8,084 bases of DNA from Deltaproteobacteria bacterium (lineage in GTDB: Bacteria > Myxococcota > XYA12-FULL-58-9 > JAUUZB01), in assembly GCA_030590185.1 (NCBI GenBank), contig JAUUZB010000121.1, positions 1 to 8,084 on the forward strand, read 5' to 3'. The notes below the pieces were generated by a model. It saw only the letters and a list, made by a program, of their open reading frames with translations. It was not told where the DNA came from and searched no databases. The translations under genes were made by a program, and so were the position numbers. This document shows positions 6,193-8,084 of this stretch, in pieces (within the stretch, counting starts at the first letter, position 1; each line of letters starts with the position of its first letter).

Positions 6193-6217
6193 CGAGCCCG
6201 GGTTGCCCCCGGACTCG
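6193..6217 (-). promoter_or_regulatory. 10-bp stem-loop upstream of the precursor's ribosome binding site
   Basis: On the minus-strand RNA, CGAGUCCGGG (6217-6208) pairs with CCCGGGCUCG (6202-6193) around a five-base loop GGCAA, with one G-U pair that exists only on this strand. It ends 10 bases before the AAGGAG ribosome binding site (6182-6177). No U-run follows. It may be a 5' UTR stabiliser or a regulatory leader. It could also be the tail structure of the upstream lipoprotein transcript. Confidence 0.5.
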
Positions 6218-6310
6218 GTGATTTAGGAGTGCTGTCCCGTCAGTGAGGCGGTCGTTACAGCTGATGTTGGGTTTCGGCGCACGGGGCGCACGAGGCGTAG
6301 GGCGCTGGGG

Positions 6311-7093
6311 CTACTCGCAAACCGCCCAGGTGTAGCTCGACCAACACTCCTCGCCCGACTGGCAGGTGCAGCGGCCATCGTTGCCGCAGGTGTCGCCAAG
6401 CCCCTCACTGCATTCGCCGTCGTCGCTGCACAGCTCGCAGAGGTGGGAGGTGGTGTTGCAGCGGGTCATCATTTCGCCGGCGCAATCGGTGTCACTGGTG
6501 CACTGGACGCACCGGCCGCTCGGCAGGCAACGGCTGAAGTAGGAGTCTGGGCAGTAATCAGGATCACCGGCATAGAGATCATCGTAGTCGTAGGTGCACT
6601 CGGCTGCGCAGTAATTCGGGTACTGGCAGACGGTGCCGAGCTCACAGACCGGTTCCTCACAGACGAAGCCGAATTCGCTGACCACGCAGGTGCCGTCCAG
6701 GCAGTCGCAGGCGCCGCCCTGACACCAGTAGATGCCGAGGTCGGTACAATCCGAGAATGTTTCGCACTGGGTGCAGTGCTGGTTCCCGGCGCCGCCCCCG
6801 GTTCCGCCGGTGCCACCGATGCCTCCGGTGCCACCAATGCCTCCGGTCCCGCCAAAGCCCCCGGTACCGCCAATGCCCCCTTCTCCGCCGAAGCCCCCGG
6901 TGCCGCCAATGCCCCCTTCTCCGCCGAAGCCCCCGGTTCCGATGATACCTCCGGTACCCGAGAAGGCGCCCGTCCCGGTGTAGCTAGTGCTCGACCCGGA
7001 TCCGGTGGGAACGCTCTGATTGAGGGGTTCGCCGCAGCCGCCAGTCGCGAAGGCCAACGCCAGGGCAGGAAGAAGAACCGAGCGGGTTGTCAT
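6311..7093 (-). CDS. Glycine-rich linker, cysteine-rich secreted lipoprotein
   Basis: 260 residues. A type-II signal peptide ends in FATGGC (Cys20); +2 Gly predicts outer-membrane anchoring. Residues about 40-103 are a Gly/Thr linker built of GGTGGI, GGFGGE and GGIGGT units. Residues 107-260 contain 26 cysteines, an even number, in repeats of the form CxxCxxxxxC, for example CTQCETFSDC (107-116), CVQCTSDTDC (195-204) and CELCSDDGEC (219-228). This points to disulfide-knotted extracellular modules. Such GTGG-linker, multi-Cys lipoproteins are frequent in Myxococcota and mostly of unknown role (surface adhesion, binding or protease-inhibitor-like). The ATG at 7093 has AAGGGAG ten bases upstream. 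An in-frame extension to 7318 exists, but it crosses the divergent gene's start and would bury the signal peptide, so it was rejected. The stop at 6311 is 140 bases from hvfA, so co-transcription is uncertain. Function not recognised. Confidence 0.8.
   Translation of the reverse strand: MTTRSVLLPALALAFATGGCGEPLNQSVPTGSGSSTSYTGTGAFSGTGGIIGTGGFGGEGGIGGTGGFGGEGGIGGTGGFGGTGGIGGTGGIGGTGGTGGGAGNQHCTQCETFSDCTDLGIYWCQGGACDCLDGTCVVSEFGFVCEEPVCELGTVCQYPNYCAAECTYDYDDLYAGDPDYCPDSYFSRCLPSGRCVQCTSDTDCAGEMMTRCNTTSHLCELCSDDGECSEGLGDTCGNDGRCTCQSGEECWSSYTWAVCE
6831..6938 (-). repeat. 36-bp tandem repeats in the glycine linker
   Basis: Units 6867-6902 and 6903-6938 differ only at their last base, and 6831-6866 is a diverged third copy. 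Each encodes 12 residues of the GGFGGEGGIGGT type. The near-identity of two units suggests recent duplication, so linker length may vary between strains. Confidence 0.75.
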
Positions 7094-7196
7094 GATTGCG
7101 CCACTCCCTTGTGATTTGGGGCGAAAGCGGACCCTAGCACACCGGGGAGCGGGTCGAAAAGCCAACTGAGCCAGCGATCGCCTATATAAAGGTAGG
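7094..7196. promoter_or_regulatory. Divergent intergenic region between lipoprotein and outer-membrane barrel genes
   Basis: The 103-base gap must hold start signals for both strands. For the plus strand, TATATA (7183-7188, inside TATATAAAGG) stands out in the GC-rich background as a -10 box. Its start site would fall at about 7195, nearly on the GTG at 7197. No good -35 is seen. For the minus strand, TAGGGT (7136-7131) and TTTCGA 17 bases upstream of it form a poor candidate pair. A GCGATCGC palindrome lies at 7174-7181. These are weak assignments. Confidence 0.3.
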
Positions 7197-8084
7197 GTGA
7201 GGATCGGGTCCCTGGAGATCGCCACCCTGGTGGCCATGGCCGCGGTGCCACCCTGGGGTGGGGCGAGCCTGGCCCGCGCCCAGGCCACCGGGGAGGAGGA
7301 CGGGGAGATCGACCCCAACCGGGTAGAGGTCGGCGCCGTGCCGGCGCTGGGCTACAACAGCGACGAGGGTGTGGGCTTTGCCTTTGCCGGCTCCCTCGCT
7401 AAGTTCGATCCCGACCACGACCCGTATCAATGGCACCTCGACCTGCTAGCGTACGTAGCGGTCAAGGAAGCGCCCGACGGCGGGGTCGAGCTCCCGAATG
7501 TCAACCTCCAGCTGTTGTTGGATCTCCCCGGTGTCCTCGGGGCGGACTCCCGCCTGCAGGTGCGCGGCAAGTTCAGTCGGTACCGGCAGGGTGGCTACCA
7601 CGGCTTCGGCAATGCCGCCCCCCGCGACCCGGTGCGTCTGGCCTCGTCGCCGCGCTACTACGCCTACGAGCACATCACGCCCCACGTCGAGGCTTTCGGG
7701 CGGGTTCGGCTCGGCGAGTGGGTAGGGGCGAAGCAGGAGATCTTCGGTGGTCTGCTGCTCGGCTATCACGTGGTTCAGCCGTTTGTGGGCAGCAAGCTCG
7801 AGGCGGATCTGGCCGGTGCGAGCGGCGCCGAGGTCCAAGGCTGGCTGGTGGGTACCGATCCGTACGTCGCGCTCAACGGCACCATCGGCCTGCTCTGGGA
7901 CTCGCGCGATCACGAGCTGGTGCCCCAGCGCGGGACCTACAGCGAGCTGTCGTTACGCGGCGGCACCAGTCTGGATCAACCCTTCACCTTCGGGGCCCTG
8001 AACCTGACCAGCCGCTTCTACCTCTCCGTGTGGCGGGAGTATCTGGTGCTCGCCACCCGGATCCTCGGCGAGCTGATGTTTGGC
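7197..8084 (+). CDS. BamA/TamA (Omp85) family outer-membrane barrel protein, 3' truncated by window
   Basis: 296 residues are present with no stop before the window ends; an in-frame TGA at 7167 bounds the 5' side. A signal peptide is plausible (VRIGSLEIATLVAMAAV ... SLARAQA, cleavage near residue 30). The barrel begins almost at once: VPALGYNSDEGVGFAFAG (48-65) matches the start of short Omp85-type barrels (PxxGYSxxxGxGxG), followed by alternating amphipathic strands. GLLWDSRDHELVPQRGTY (231-248) is the bacterial surface antigen signature D(T/S)RDxxxxPxxGxY. No room exists for POTRA domains, so this is a POTRA-less Omp85 relative rather than BamA itself. The GTG at 7197 was chosen because it retains the basic residue before the hydrophobic core and has AAAGG four bases upstream; GTG 7230 and ATG 7236 are alternatives. 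It is divergent from the lipoprotein gene. Substrate unknown. Confidence 0.8.
   Translation, partial: MRIGSLEIATLVAMAAVPPWGGASLARAQATGEEDGEIDPNRVEVGAVPALGYNSDEGVGFAFAGSLAKFDPDHDPYQWHLDLLAYVAVKEAPDGGVELPNVNLQLLLDLPGVLGADSRLQVRGKFSRYRQGGYHGFGNAAPRDPVRLASSPRYYAYEHITPHVEAFGRVRLGEWVGAKQEIFGGLLLGYHVVQPFVGSKLEADLAGASGAEVQGWLVGTDPYVALNGTIGLLWDSRDHELVPQRGTYSELSLRGGTSLDQPFTFGALNLTSRFYLSVWREYLVLATRILGELMFG

Noticed and set aside
6732..6983. Plus-strand proline-rich frame with PPVPPMPP repeats
   Set aside because: It is the complement of the glycine linker repeats (GGT/GGC read as ACC/GCC/CCG) of the minus-strand lipoprotein, which has a signal peptide and lipobox.
7094..7318. N-terminal extension of the Gly/Cys lipoprotein
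   Set aside because: It would displace the signal peptide to the interior and overlap the divergent gene's signal peptide; the ATG at 7093 has a ribosome binding site and a lipobox 20 residues in.
7446..7913. Minus-strand frame of 155 codons
   Set aside because: Antisense to the Omp85-type barrel, which carries the family signature on the plus strand.

Overview
The window is GC-rich (by eye about two-thirds G+C) and looks like Myxococcota or a related deltaproteobacterial lineage. Three things point that way: a lipoprotein with a long GTGG-type glycine linker and a cysteine-rich tail, a Y1/REP-type transposase carrying a GGWRPGAGRKP N-terminal motif, and a huge coiled-coil protein headed by a degenerate receiver domain. 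The taxonomic placement is inference from protein style only.

Layout. (1) 97-816 (+): a single-copy IS200/Y1-like (RAYT-type) transposase. (2) 829-4041 (-), convergent with the transposase and 12 bases from it: a protein of about 1070 residues with a pseudo-receiver, a very long coiled coil, one membrane segment, an acidic linker and a C-terminal TPR-like region. (3) 4139-6170 (-): a compact three-gene cluster, read from right to left. It encodes a 101-residue cysteine-motif lipoprotein precursor, a DUF692/MNIO maturase and a DUF2063/HvfC partner protein. (4) 6311-7093 (-): a glycine-rich, 26-cysteine secreted lipoprotein. (5) 7197-8084 (+, runs off the window): an Omp85/BamA-TamA-type outer-membrane barrel that appears to lack POTRA domains, divergent from gene 4.

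The functional centre is the hvf/buf-like cluster. In characterised relatives, a DUF692 iron enzyme with its DUF2063 partner modifies cysteines of a small exported precursor, giving oxazolone/thioamide or thiooxazole groups that bind copper. Here the precursor has a perfect LAGC lipobox and carries two full CGAGSC motifs plus a terminal half motif (SCG-stop). The likely product is therefore a membrane-anchored, post-translationally modified metal buffer. Maturase and partner overlap by ATGA (translational coupling). A 12-bp stem-loop lies between precursor and maturase, and a 10-bp stem-loop lies just upstream of the precursor's ribosome binding site; both may set precursor/enzyme ratios or mRNA stability. 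The usual DoxX-like fourth gene is not next to the cluster. The next gene on the same strand is the pseudo-receiver/coiled-coil membrane protein, after a 97-base gap with its own weak promoter candidate.

No rRNA, tRNA, CRISPR array or convincing Rho-independent terminator was seen. No gene-free stretch exceeds 300 bases. The gaps (1-96, 817-828, 4042-4138, 5776-5864, 6171-6310, 7094-7196) are described individually where they hold something.
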